Source: Paulinella micropora
Lineage: Eukaryota; Cercozoa; Imbricatea; Euglyphida; Paulinellidae
Direction: 5' to 3'
Assembly (NCBI GenBank): GCA_019918135.1
Contig: WBZZ01006033.1
Coordinates: 10,001-30,000 of the forward strand
DNA length: 20,000 nt
A program made the translations under genes and the position numbers. The notes beneath the pieces are model-generated. The model did no database searches and had not been told where the DNA came from. It saw nothing but the letters and a program-made list of their open reading frames with translations. This document shows, piece by piece, positions 8,823 to 18,424 of this stretch; position 1 is the stretch's first letter; every line of letters starts with the position of its first letter.

Positions 8823-9628
8823 CACCCCGAGATGTCCGCAGAAAGTATCGTAGAGGATCATACCACTGCGTTACTGTACCTGACATTGAAGGTGCCAAAG
8901 GCAATTGTAGATGAGGGCTTAACTGCGAAAGAGTTGAAAGCCGGAATGGATAAAGAGATTGAAGCTCTGAAGTCTTTTAACACTCACACGTGGGTAAGCC
9001 CCAAGGAAGCGAAAGAAAAAGGAGTAAAAGTAGTGAGACTAACGTGGGTACATAAGTCAAACTAGACGATAAAGGACGTAAGTTCATTAAGTCAAGGTTA
9101 GCTTTGCGGGGAGATATGCTAGAGCCAGGAGTTAGCTATAACCCAGATCAATTGTTTGTACCCTGCGCCGCGCATCGCTCATTAATCTTTTTGTCTAAGC
9201 TTGCAGCATGGCATGGGCATAAGCTATACGGTATAGACTTCAAAAATGCTTATCTAAATGCACGAATGCATGATCCTGTTTATGCTTACGCACCCGATGG
9301 GATAAACAGTGAGGAGCATGAAGGCATGATATGGAGAGTAGATGGAGCTCTTTATGGCGCGCCGCAAGCTGGAAGGAGATGGTATGAGATTTTAGCCCCT
9401 AAGTTAGAGGATTTAGGATTCAGGTTACTAGACTCAGATTTGTGCATGTTCGTAGAAAAGGATAAGCCAGTAAGAGATGCTATCATAGGTATTTTCCATG
9501 TAAACGATCTTATCTACTCAGCTCCTAACGAACGAGCATACGACCGATTCGCTAGTAAACTAGAAAAGTTTTATCCTTTCAAGCGTTTGGGAGTGGCTAA
9601 GGAGTTTAAAGGAATAGAGATAGTTTAG
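8823..9628 (+). pseudogene. copia reverse transcriptase, broken and active-site changed
   Basis: The RT copies element RNA into DNA. The N-terminal finger part is read in one frame to a stop at 9063-9065: MDKEIEALKSFNTHTW, then VKVVRLTWVHKS, matching the usual copia W-x-x-A/K-M-x-x-E-I and W-V-x-K motifs. It continues in a second frame from about 9060: KSRLALRGDMLEPG, then LYGIDFKNAYLNA with the first catalytic Asp, then the family-typical WRVDGALYGAPQAGRRWYE. The catalytic YVDD box reads H-V-N-D at 9497-9508. Its first Asp is Asn, one G-to-A step from Asp, which should abolish polymerisation. A TAG at 9626-9628 breaks the frame before the RNase H connection. Confidence 0.85.
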
Positions 9629-10404
9629 GAAGGAGGACGCATTTTATTGCATCAGAATAAGTACCAGAAACAGATATTAAAGGATGTAGGATATGCCGAT
9701 ATTAGACCAGTAAGTACTCCAAGTGCTGAACATGAGCCTGAGCCCAAGGGAGAAACAAGCGCCCTTAGAAAACATTCTATACCTAGTTTGGTAGGTAAAC
9801 TTTTGTTCCTAACTAAGATGACACGACCAGATGCTGATCAAGCACTAAATGCAGCTAGTGTATTGCAAACAGTAAACCCAGGACTTGCTTATGCTATGTT
9901 AGGTAGGATCTTCAGGTATTTGAAAGGTTCGTATCGCGGTATTGCATTTCACGGGCCTAAGTCATCGCAAGAGGGAAGAACATACCCGCGAATTACTCTT
10001 TGGCCCGATGCAGCACACAAGGTCTGTAAGAAAACCGGAAAGTCACTTACAGGAAGTATGTAGTACTTTGGGGAGGAGACCCGGTAGCTTGGTTGTCAAA
10101 GCGACAGACTAGAATTGCACTTAGTTCTAATGACGCTGAAATTCTCGCAGCAGCAGAGTGTATACGGGAAGGATTGGCTATCCGACATATTACGGAAGAA
10201 TTAGACATAGCACAGAAAGGACCGATAGAGCTATATGAAGATAATGCACAAACTATCTTAGCAGCAGAAGGGGGAATGTCAGGACCACGTACTAAACACT
10301 TACCCCTAGAACTTCATTTCATTCATCACGCACAGAGAGACAATGAGATTAAATTTGTAAAGGTAGGAACTAAGAAACAAATTGCAGATGTACTAAGTTC
10401 CTAA
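9629..10404 (+). pseudogene. copia RT thumb/connection and RNase H
   Basis: It continues the RT frame after the TAG at 9626. HQNKYQKQILKDVGYAD and the LVGKLLFLTKMTRPDADQAL block are the conserved copia stretch before RNase H. RNase H removes the RNA strand from the hybrid. Its first acidic residue is in LWPDAAH. The frame then stops at 10061-10063, and the rest reads one frame over: WLSKRQTRIALSSNDAEI with the Glu, LYEDNAQT with the next Asp, and RTKHLPLELHFI, ending at 10402-10404. The catalytic residues are preserved, but a frame change around 10061-10090 splits the domain. Confidence 0.85.
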
Positions 10405-11018
10405 TGATCAATTCGAATATCTCATTAGTAAGTTTATGGTAACTCTTGATCCATGATTTTATATCTCAAGTCTGCAAACTCACCATAAATACGCAAATTT
10501 ACGCAAAGTCAACTTATGTTGTTCTTTTGTGAGTTTTCTCTCTTTGAAGTGTGCAGGAAGTGTCTTGCGCAGGTAGTTGAGCGGCATGTTGAAGCAATGA
10601 TCCCGTCGAAGTGTAAGTCGAGCGCGAATGCGAAGCGCGTGGTTCAGACCACCATCGGTCGCATTGTGACAAGAGCGGGAAAGGACACAAGCCATCGGAC
10701 CCGACCGTACATCACGTAGTTTTATATTGGCGGAATGGCGGAATTAACTAATTATATTGGACTCGAGGAGTCAATGATGTAATTCAGTTTACGTACTGAT
10801 ATGGTCATTTCAAGGATCTACTGCTAATGTTTTAATCGTATCGAGATGCCATCGCGGCAAAGAAGCAAAGGCAGGTGGACTGGAATAGAATGGTGATTTT
10901 TCAGTTTTGTGACTCAACAATCATTTCATTTTACAACTTGAAATGATGGCCATTCATCGCATCGTAATAGTTATTAATCGCAGAGGCATTAATCGTAATT
11001 TGCACATTGACATAGAAC
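10405..11018 (+). other. Non-coding 3' internal region of the copia element
   Basis: About 614 bases separate RNase H from the purine tract, long for a copia 3' untranslated part. A GC-richer island (about 10560-10720) with open but unrecognised frames on both strands stands out against AT-rich flanks. A perfect 9-bp inverted repeat with a 10-base loop lies at 10920-10928/10939-10947. No known element is recognisable; the island may be a nested insertion or captured sequence. Confidence 0.45.
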
Positions 11019-11028
11019 TAAGGGGGAG
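11019..11028 (+). promoter_or_regulatory. Polypurine tract candidate
   Basis: TAAGGGGGAG precedes CGTTAGTAGG. A short A/G tract directly before the 3' LTR primes plus-strand DNA synthesis in LTR elements, and its position after RNase H fits. Confidence 0.6.
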
Positions 11029-11294
11029 CGTTAGTAGGATAACTACGTTTACTATTAGTAATTGCTTGGTGACTCGTAAGTAATTTATTCGTATAGTCGA
11101 ATGACCGTATAGTTCTAGTCAATAATGGTAACGGACGTAACGGTCCATATTGGCATTTCAGGATTGGACAATAAACATTGTGTAATAATTACAGTCGTGC
11201 GGACTTTATTTCAGTTTCGTTATTACCTTTGAGTTCGTCAGTTCTGCTATCTACTTGCGAATTAAAGTGTTGATTGGCATCGTGGCTTCTAACG
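11029..11294 (+). repeat. Possible copia 3' LTR (266 bp)
   Basis: It starts directly after the purine tract with CGTTAG and ends at CTAACG, a 6-bp terminal inverted repeat. The usual LTR ends are TG...CA. Here both terminal dinucleotides read CG, so either the borders are wrong or the ends are non-canonical or mutated. An AATAAA poly(A) signal lies at 11170-11175, roughly midway, as expected for an LTR. No second copy exists in the window to prove it. Confidence 0.4.
11170..11175 (+). promoter_or_regulatory. AATAAA poly(A) signal in the candidate LTR
   Basis: An exact hexamer about 142 bases into the candidate LTR, followed by a T-rich and GT-containing stretch. It would mark the R-region end if the LTR call is right. 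Confidence 0.35.
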
Positions 11295-11442
11295 GAGTCC
11301 CTCAGCAAACCGGAGTGTAAAGGTATTGGGTCCGTGAGTGACCGGGTAATTACCTAATCAACGCACAGGCTTAGGGTCAACAGAAGCAGAATCAGAAGCA
11401 GCAGTGTCATAAGCAGCATGCCAGTTAAAGATAGTTTTTGCA

Positions 11443-11739
11443 CTAAGCAGGTGGAAAATGTTCTGTCTGAGGGGGATTTTGTGGATCGTAATCTATTCTA
11501 ACGTTATAGAAAAGAGACTCGGTCTGTGGTCCCTGGGTTGTGGGCAGTGGCTCATAAACAATTCCGGTTTCCCTGCCGTACAAAGGGTCTTGTTCTCGCT
11601 GCTCTTGCACATAGATTACGTCCTCAAGCTTCTTTTTTTTTTCAGTCCTGACTTCGTGACGAGTGCTCTGTTCGGATCTGTTCAGATTTTTGTCCATGCC
11701 CTTACGTCTGATGAGTGCAGGTCGTTTCTTTGGAGGCAT
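11443..11739 (-). CDS. Hypothetical small basic protein, 98 codons
   Basis: Taken from the ATG at 11739; the frame also extends upstream to an ATG at 11835, giving 130 codons. The chosen start gives a cluster of basic residues at once (PPKKRPALIRRKG), which looks like a nuclear localisation signal. A Lys/Glu stretch and a Tyr/Pro/Gln-rich tail (FYNVRIDYDPQNPP) follow. I do not recognise a family. The composition looks more protein-like than other frames here. A strong splice-donor-like AAG/GTAAGT on the - strand near 11974-11982 suggests that an upstream exon could exist. It could be a host exon, a fragment of a DNA transposon, or chance. Confidence 0.3.
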   Translation of the reverse strand: MPPKKRPALIRRKGMDKNLNRSEQSTRHEVRTEKKKKLEDVIYVQEQREQDPLYGRETGIVYEPLPTTQGPQTESLFYNVRIDYDPQNPPQTEHFPPA

Positions 11740-11839
11740 CGGAATGGCGTCTCTCAGTAATTCGACAAAAAGGGTTGAAAAAGTTCGATAGGGACGGGGA
11801 AAAATTGAGGGTTTGCCCTGGCCCGGCCTGAACATTTTT

Positions 11840-12660
11840 TAGTGTAGAAAGCCCCAAAAACACCCAAACCCAGGAAGCATGCACACTTGCAAAAAAAAGA
11901 TTTTTCAAAAATGTTTTCAGAATAAGAAAGTTCGTAACTTAAACTATGTACCACCAAATTTTCGCAACCACTTACCTTGCGATTTTTTTTAACAGTACTT
12001 ATTACCGTTAACGCTAGCAATAAAATTCAAATTCAATTTTTTTTTTAAAATTTCACTAGTACTTAAATTATGAGTCTCAGTGTGATCTTTAAAATAAAAA
12101 AATGTTTATAGAAAAAGGACTAAGATTAAAACTCTTTTTTTCTATGAAGCCTCCGTTTTCATATGCACTAATGAACATAGAATTACATATGGGAGACAAT
12201 GGGTGGGTATGTAGAGGTGTCAACAGTGATGATGTGTGAGTGTTTGTTTGCAACACGTTTTATACACTATTTATGTGTGGCGGCAAAAGCGTGAGCAAGA
12301 TATGTACAAACACACACCTCCTCCCTCTATATTCCTCTATCGATCTTGTGCAATGTATCCTCTCACTTAGTTATACTTCGCAAAGAATAGGGTTTGTGGA
12401 CTTGTACAGACTTGTTGGAATTGGCGTAAAAGAAAACAGGAATGGGACTCCACTTTCAAGTTTACCGGGCCGGTTCGGTTATAAAAGAATATAGTTATTA
12501 TATTTATGCTTATCCTTTTACTCAAACCAATTCCAACAACTTCGTCAGTAACCTCATCAACTTTGCTTATATATTAATAAATAAGGATCAAAGATGGTGG
12601 GAAAATGTGGGAGACTAGCGAAGCCAAAAACAACCAAGGCAAACACCAGTCCCGTTGCCA
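11840..12660. other. AT-rich non-coding stretch
   Basis: Rich in A and T runs (for example near 11640, 11985 and 12040), with no open frame of note and no RNA gene recognised. The only candidate signal is the - strand donor-like site near 11974-11982. Confidence 0.5.
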
Positions 12661-12664
12661 CGGT

Positions 12665-12738
12665 CCGGCCTAACGATAATATATTCTGGTCTAAAAAGGA
12701 TAACGCCGGCACTTTCTAGTAATATTATCGTTATCCGG
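12665..12738. repeat. Inverted repeat, 12-bp perfect arms plus CCGG extension
   Basis: TAACGATAATAT (12671-12682) is exactly complementary to ATATTATCGTTA (12722-12733), with a 39-base loop. CCGG on both outer sides extends the stem past a small bulge. It could be the core of a small non-autonomous DNA element (MITE) or simply a stable hairpin. No flanking target duplication was evident. Confidence 0.65.
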
Positions 12739-12739
12739 T

Positions 12740-13430
12740 TAAGAGGGTTATTAATATTAACAGCCTCTCATTCTGTCTGGACTGACACTGGGTAGCATTA
12801 AAGTAGCACATATTGAAGTTACCTATCTGCGCCTACATAGCTCAGTGACGCAAAGACAAAGGCGCCAAAAGATCAGCATAAAATGACTTGGCATTTCAGA
12901 CGTGTCCGGCCAGACGAAATCTATCATTGAAATAAGTTTTTACCTGATATTCGGGGGGTGATGTCCGGGCCACAAAATTCAAGTTCAGAGGCATTTAAAC
13001 CGTGGCGGCCATGATGAATCATCTGATTTCGCTTGTGACTGGGAGGATTAGCAGTCAGAGTCCCGGAAAGCAAAGTCCGCATCGGAACGGAATGCCTGAA
13101 GCCATAACAACCTCTACATCCGAAATCTACACAAGCATCCTGCTGATCAGAGGATCTCCGAGCCGGAAAAGTTAGAGCCGGAAGTGTGTCCGATGGAATT
13201 TTTTTCGCTGATTTAAACTGATTTTTGACACTTCATGCTTCCTTTCAAACTCAGCTCTACGAAAAGCAAGCATTCTTCTGGAAATCAATTACTATTACCG
13301 GTTCGGCGGTAAAAGTAGTTCAGATGTTCATTAAAAGGCATCAATCAGCGTAAGAAGGCGAACAATTGGAAACATGATAGTAAAAACAAGACCACGGGCG
13401 AACAAGGAGGAAAATTAAAAATAAAAAATA
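12740..13430. other. Non-coding stretch left of the LINE
   Basis: No gene, RNA or known repeat was recognised. Short motifs such as CCGG-rich pieces and AGAGCCGGAA recur loosely. It presumably represents the sequence into which the LINE inserted. Confidence 0.5.
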
Positions 13431-13438
13431 AATGTATG

Positions 13439-13467
13439 AATAAATAAATAAATAAATAATAATAATA
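13439..13467 (-). repeat. LINE 3' tail, TTA/TTTA microsatellite
   Basis: On the - strand, the LINE coding frame ends at 13478 and is followed within 11 bases by TATTATTATTA and then four TTTA units. Several LINE families end in such short tandem tails instead of poly(A), and this marks the 3' border of the element. Confidence 0.7.
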
Positions 13468-13477
13468 GACTTATCAG

Positions 13478-13927
13478 TCAATTGGCCTTTGATCCTGTCG
13501 GACATGTGCCTCCATTGGTAGCACGGGACCGTTCGGTGACGCGGCTCCGCTCCAAAGACTCGACTGGCAGTGCAATGTGCAAATGAGCGTGCTGTGCATG
13601 TGCAAGTGGGTGCAAGGAATGAGAGGAGTTATCTGCCGAGAAGAAGTCCGCGACGCTGCGCTGACCTCCACCTACAACAGATCTAGCCAGACATTCTACC
13701 TGACTAGGCCTTCCCCTCCTTCTACCCACCTCCTGAACGACCGTGAGGTCGATCACCTCCTCCTCCTCCTCCGCCCCCTCTGCCTCCCTGTTCTGCGCCT
13801 CCAACTCCTCCCACTCCTTCCAGATGGTGGCAACAAACCTTCCTAACTCCTCCTCCACCTCTTCTGGGACAGGGATGAACAAAACGCCGAGCATCGCCGC
13901 CATCTTTTCATCTCCCCCTTCAGCCAT
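13478..13927 (-). CDS. LINE polyprotein, C-terminal tail in shifted frame
   Basis: A third register begins at the G5 run (13914-13918, plus-strand C run). It reads DEKMAAMLGVLFIPVPEE followed by VEEELGRFVATIWKEWEE, an amphipathic helix of the sort found at the end of LINE proteins, then an acidic stretch (EGAEEEEEVIDLTVV) and a less certain end to the TGA at 13480-13478. The first Met in this register is at 13927. The high quality of this frame, against the junk quality of the parallel end of the RT frame, is what reveals the length change. It is part of the polyprotein, not a separate gene. Confidence 0.6.
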   Translation of the reverse strand: MAEGGDEKMAAMLGVLFIPVPEEVEEELGRFVATIWKEWEELEAQNREAEGAEEEEEVIDLTVVQEVGRRRGRPSQVECLARSVVGGGQRSVADFFSADNSSHSLHPLAHAQHAHLHIALPVESLERSRVTERSRATNGGTCPTGSKAN

Positions 13928-15709
13928 TCCTCTTTGAAGAGCCTCATCTCCTCCTCTGCCTCCCGCAGTTCCCTGTGATAAAGCCCTCCTCGATTCAGCA
14001 CGAGGGGCTGCCGGGCTTGCGCCTCATCGATAAACTTAAACAGTGCCTCACGAGAGCTCGCAAACGTTGGGCAATGCAGCAGGAAGTGACGTAACGACTC
14101 GTTAACCTCAGTGCCACACAAGGCGAAACAGCTTGAGCAGTCCGGCGAGCATGAGCCAAATTTGGATCGGTAGAGGCGAAGGCGATTGTTGCAGCTCAAC
14201 AATCGCCTTCTGATAAGGTTGTGACTTCCCCCCTCCAGCGCCCGCCAACGTGGGAAAGCAGAGCGGGAAGACATCTGGCTAAGCAGCACCCTAAGCCCAT
14301 CAGAGGGCTTAGCCTGCCGCTCCCAGCCAGCTACTTCCTGCCGGACAGACCATTGCTTTACCACCTCGTTCCAGTTCGCCAGAGCGGCCCGCCAGTCCTT
14401 ATCATCTACCGTGCCATCTTCGTTCACGACCCGCTTGAGCGCATCCAAGCCCTCCCGCAGCCTGTGATCTGCTAAGATCAAATTTTCCGTATCTTCCTTC
14501 CATTTGCACCGACCCGTGTTGTAAAGCCTGCGTGTTAGCGCTGTGTTGCCCAGTAACTCGATGCGCCCTAGGAACCGAAGCCGGGCCGCCTTGGCAAGGA
14601 TGCTAAAACTCGGCGTGCGGCCTAAACCCCTGGTGATGCAGCCGCTTGTGCGCGTACCAACACCCAAGATGACCCGCAGGGGCGCTACCAACGCGCCCTC
14701 CAGCTTACTCAGCTTGTTGGCGCCCGGCAGATCCCAAAAAGCCGATGCGTAAAGCAACTTTGCGCCAACCATTTGCTGCCAATTCATCAGCCGAAGACGC
14801 GCTGGAACTTCATGGGCAATCCAGAGGGGGTAGCAGGCAGCCGTTCCCGCTACAGTGATTTCCGCCGCCCGCTTCGCTTGCGGTTTATCGGAGAGGGTGT
14901 CCGTGAGCAGAACTCCCAGGTATTTGTAGTGGTCGGTGACGTTGAGAACCTTGCCCCGGAACCTCACGCATGGGGGCGACTTTTTTGACTTGGCGTGCCC
15001 GTATATCGGCATGACTTCCGTCTTTCCCGGTTTCCGGTTGATTTCAAGCCGATAGTCCTCCACGAATGTCGCCACGACATTTACAATCTGTTGAAGCTCC
15101 GTGACACTATGCGCAATTACCGCAACGTCGTCGGCGTAAAGCAGGGTCCGTATGTCTTCGATGCGGTTGAGGTCCTCGATCTCCAACTCTTTCGCGATTC
15201 GGACCGTTAGCTCATCCATGAAGACGTTGAACAGCGACGGTGACAACGGCGACCCTTGCTGAACTCCCATCTCTTCCAGCACTTCACCAGTGAGTTCGCC
15301 ATCGACTAGCACTCGCGATGACGTTCTTCGGTAAAAACGCCGCAGAATGCGATAGAACTTGCCCTGTACCCCCATCTGGGTTAGCCTCTGAAACAACCCG
15401 GCCCGCCAAACCGTAGGGAATGCCTTTCTCAGATCCACGAACAAAACGAAAGAACGGAGGCCAGCCTGTTGTCTAAGGCGCAGACGCTCCTTAAGGACAA
15501 AAATCTGGTCCCCCGTACTACGTTTTGGCCGGAACCCACCCTGCTCTGGGCGAAGCCTGCCCGGCTGATCGATGAAAGCCGTAAGCCTCGCCGCCATAAG
15601 GGACAGATACATCTTACCCAGACAGCTCAGAATCGCGATGTCTCTCCAATTTTCCGGATCGGTTGGGTCGCCTCCTTTTGGGATGTTGACGATAATCGCT
15701 TTGCCTGGG
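13919..15709 (-). CDS. LINE polyprotein, reverse transcriptase and C-terminal finger
   Basis: The frame is open upstream of its first Met (15612) and takes over from the N-terminal part at the C run near 15709. It primes cDNA synthesis at the nicked target. Counting from that Met, RT motifs in order are QGGFRPKRSTGDQI (24-37), FVDLRKAFPTVWR with catalytic Asp60, GVQQGSPLSPSLFNVFMD (116-133) and the YADD box with Asp161-Asp162. The triad is therefore intact. The thumb and a long connecting region follow. A Cys/His cluster, CSSCFALCG (492-500) then HFLLHC (509-514), matches the zinc-finger-like end of many LINE proteins. The formal frame continues to 13843, but the last part after the G run at 13914-13918 is out of register. 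Confidence 0.9.
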
Positions 15710-18379
15710 GGTGTATTCGCACGATTTCAACCAGTTGAAGAAGCGCACCAGAAAGCTCACAATCCGCGTGCCTCCGTACTTGAGCATCTCGTTCTTGATC
15801 TTATCCGGTGAGCACGCTTTGTGATTCTGGAGATTTTCCTGGCAGAGCTCCACTTCCTTCTCGGTGTAATCATAGTCCAGCGGGCCCGTCTCAGTCCGGA
15901 TCTCCTCGGCTTGCGCCATGGCCTCGAATTGGTCGCGCAGGTTGTCGTTATACTGGAAGGTTTCGCGGGCCTTCCGCTCGGGCTCAATCCGCGCTGCTTC
16001 CTCATCAGAACCGACTTCCTCTACACATGCATCCTCCAAAAACTGGTTTTCTTTGGGAACCACCATACGTCGGCGGTATTCTTCCCATTCTTGTAGTTTT
16101 TCCCGGAGTGTGCATGCCAGAGTGCCATCGGGCTTCCGAACAGGAGCAGAAGCGTTCGACCGCCGAACCCCGCCCAAACGCTTTGACAGCTTCCAGTACG
16201 TGGCCATGGTAGCGCTCCTGAAGTTGGCAGCGGTGTCATTCTGGACCCGCTTCCACGCTTGCTCCTTCTTCTCCTTGCATAACCTTCTGACCGCCTTCCT
16301 CGCTTCTTTATATCTTTGCCAGGCCTCTCGGTTGGCCTCATTCCTTTGCCAGAGGCCGTATGCCTCTCTCCGTCGCGCAATCGCTTCCCTAAGACTCTCA
16401 TCAAACCATGCATTAGTAAACCCTGGCCTAATCACCCGAACTCCCAAGACCTTCACGGCTGCGCCCGTGAAAGCTCGGACCACTAAGCTAGCGACCCTAT
16501 CTACCTCCTGCTGAAGCTCATCCGGGTCCTCCACTGCTGATAGATCTGGGAGGCCATCTGGCAACAGCCCCGATATACCAGCTGCAAAGGTCTCGTCGTA
16601 CTTCAACCTAAGCTTAGACAGCTCACTCTCCTTACCCTCAACTACCCTGCCTATCAAGCGCTCTGCCTTGAATGCTTTGTACCTCTTTACCTGCTTTTTG
16701 GGGGGTGGCTGTCCCCCCCAGACCAGTTCCGCCCACACAGCTTTGTGGTCGGTATCAAGGTCTACCTCGTCGACGCCGAAGCTTGCCTCCTCCGCCAGCT
16801 CGGAAGAGACGCAGATGTAATCCAGTAGATGCCTTCGTCCACCTACATTTTCCTGCCTATACCACCAATATTTGTCCCTCCGTGGTTGCGAAAACAGATT
16901 GCGCAACCCCGTGGCAACAAGCATCGCAGCCAGCAACTCACCATTCTCACTCCTAACCCCTCTACCCCTCTCATCTATCTCGCCAAAGAGGCCCACCACT
17001 CCCTCCTCCCGCGCTATTCTGGCGGGCCCCAGCTTAGCATTAGCATCACCAACCGTAACCACATGACCTGTGGTGGCGAAGTAGGAGACGGCCGCCTGCC
17101 ACGCCTCATAGGCTGCAATAGATTCCTCTCGTTGATTTTCTTGGGGGAAGTAGCCGTTGCCGACGAACACATCCGACGCCGTCGCGCTCCCAGACGACAG
17201 CCTCACCCACAATTGCTGTGGGTGTGGAACAGGCGCCTGTACAATGGTAGCGCACGGTGCCAGATAGTTGGCCACCAACGTCAAGACTCCCCCCAAGAGA
17301 CGCGAGCCCGCACCAGTTGCAGCCGCTTTGCCGAGGACTGCGAAGCCGTCGACTTGGAGCTTCTCCACCTTCTGCGACGATAGGTTGTGCTCCTGGACTC
17401 CGACGATCACCCAGCCTCGCTCCTTGTAGTGCTCCGGCCATTCCCCAAAGCCTGGGCTATCCGCACCCACTTTGCCTTGCCAATTGTGTGAGGCCACCCT
17501 CAGTGGGAAGCCTTTCACAAATTGGGAAGAACGAAGCTGATGCCGATGCCTGCGCTTCGGTTGAGCCCGCCTGGAGCCCTCCGCCACCCTCCACGGCCCA
17601 TCCTGCACCCTCCGCCCCAGCTCCTCCAGCTCCCGCATCCCGCCCCACTCCGCCAAGGGAGATTCACCGCTTGAGGCTTCGCCCTGGGGCTCGTCGACTT
17701 CCACGTCGAGCACCCAGTAGCCAAATCCCTGCTTGCGAAGCTCCCTCTGCATCTCTACATACTGGGCACCCCCCCGTGCAGCCCGCTGCTTCTCTCTTTC
17801 CCGGAAAGTCCTACCCGTCGCAACGTGAACCTTTCCCGTGAAGAACTTACGCTCCCGCAGCAGCCGCACCATCTTCTCCGCCTTCTCACAAGACGCACAT
17901 TTAATCCGCAAATGTCGCCCACTACCTCTGCCCGCGAATTCCACCTCGACTTCCCCGAGACCGAGAATTCGGAGCTCTCGCGCCATGACCACTGTCGGAG
18001 AGACATGCGATAGCCCCCATACTATGCAACATCTCTTATCCAGCTCATTTCGTACCTTCCTCCGCCATCTCCTCGGTGGCGGTACCGCTTGCCACACGCC
18101 GTGACCAGACCTTTCCGGACGTGACTTCTCTTCCGAGGTTGGGGAGGGTGATCGAGATGCAGCAGGATTGCTGGCTCTACGTGATTCAGGTTGCCCGTCA
18201 GGTACGCGAGCACTCGACCACCCCACCCCGGCCGAGTAGCCATCACCACCCGCAGGCGCACTCCCACGGGGAACGTCTAAACCTGAAGGATTACCGCCTT
18301 GACCCATAGGGCCAGCACTAGCGGCCGCGCTCTTCGCATAAGAACCTGACATAAGTGGTATGGGACCCCGGTGCCGCAT
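15705..18379 (-). CDS. LINE polyprotein, N-terminal part: ORF1p-like, endonuclease, RT start
   Basis: It starts at the ATG at 18379-18377. The frame formally runs to 15614, but the last ~30 codons are read out of register after the C run at 15711-15707. Residues 1-110 are low-complexity and basic. Residues 115-230 resemble the RRM-like fold of LINE ORF1 proteins (RCCIVWGLSHV, LRIKCASC, then FREREKQRAARGG), which binds element RNA. Residues 295-550 are an exonuclease-endonuclease-phosphatase domain: SHNWQ (298-301), catalytic-type Glu in VQEHN (330), GDANAKLG with Asp445 and Asn447, LDYICVS with Asp520, and TDH with Asp544-His545. This nuclease nicks the target DNA. A helical linker and the first RT motif (NHKACSPDKIKNEMLK, 852-867) follow. 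The junction with the next segment lies at 15707-15711. Confidence 0.9.
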
Positions 18380-18381
18380 TG

Positions 18382-18400
18382 ATCGAGTTGTAAACTCGAT
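18382..18400 (-). promoter_or_regulatory. Hairpin immediately before the LINE start codon
   Basis: ATCGAGTT (18382-18389) and AACTCGAT (18393-18400) are perfectly complementary with a 3-base loop. In the RNA the 8-bp stem ends two bases before the AUG at 18379. A weaker version (ACCGAG...AGCTCGAT) exists in the distal 5' UTR copy at about 19450-19470, again close to an ATG. Its position suggests an effect on initiation. Confidence 0.6.
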
Positions 18401-18424
18401 AAATGAGGACCCAGGTGGGGTTAT

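Larger units (their letters stand above)
4650..11294 (+). mobile_element. Degenerate Ty1/copia-type LTR retrotransposon
   Basis: The internal domain order gag-like, aspartic protease, integrase, reverse transcriptase, RNase H is diagnostic of copia elements; gypsy elements have integrase last. Its 3' side ends in a purine tract and a possible short LTR. The left border is uncertain: I could not find a 5' LTR or a primer-binding site upstream of 5352, and the low-complexity frame from 4564 may or may not belong to it. At least six frame changes (near 7230, 7312-7335, 7605-7616, 7745-7762, 8420-8460, 9056-9062, 10061-10090) and in-frame stops at 7446, 8634, 8820 and 9626 show that this copy is dead. 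Confidence 0.85.

Noticed and set aside
15700..15720. Programmed frameshift signal in the LINE
   Set aside because: The C5 run could slip, but there is no separate ORF boundary with overlap that is typical of such signals, and the second break in the opposite direction favours ordinary indels or sequencing error.
15808..18309. Many + strand frames of 60-198 codons opposite the LINE
   Set aside because: They are shadows of the GC-rich LINE coding strand, without recognisable motifs.
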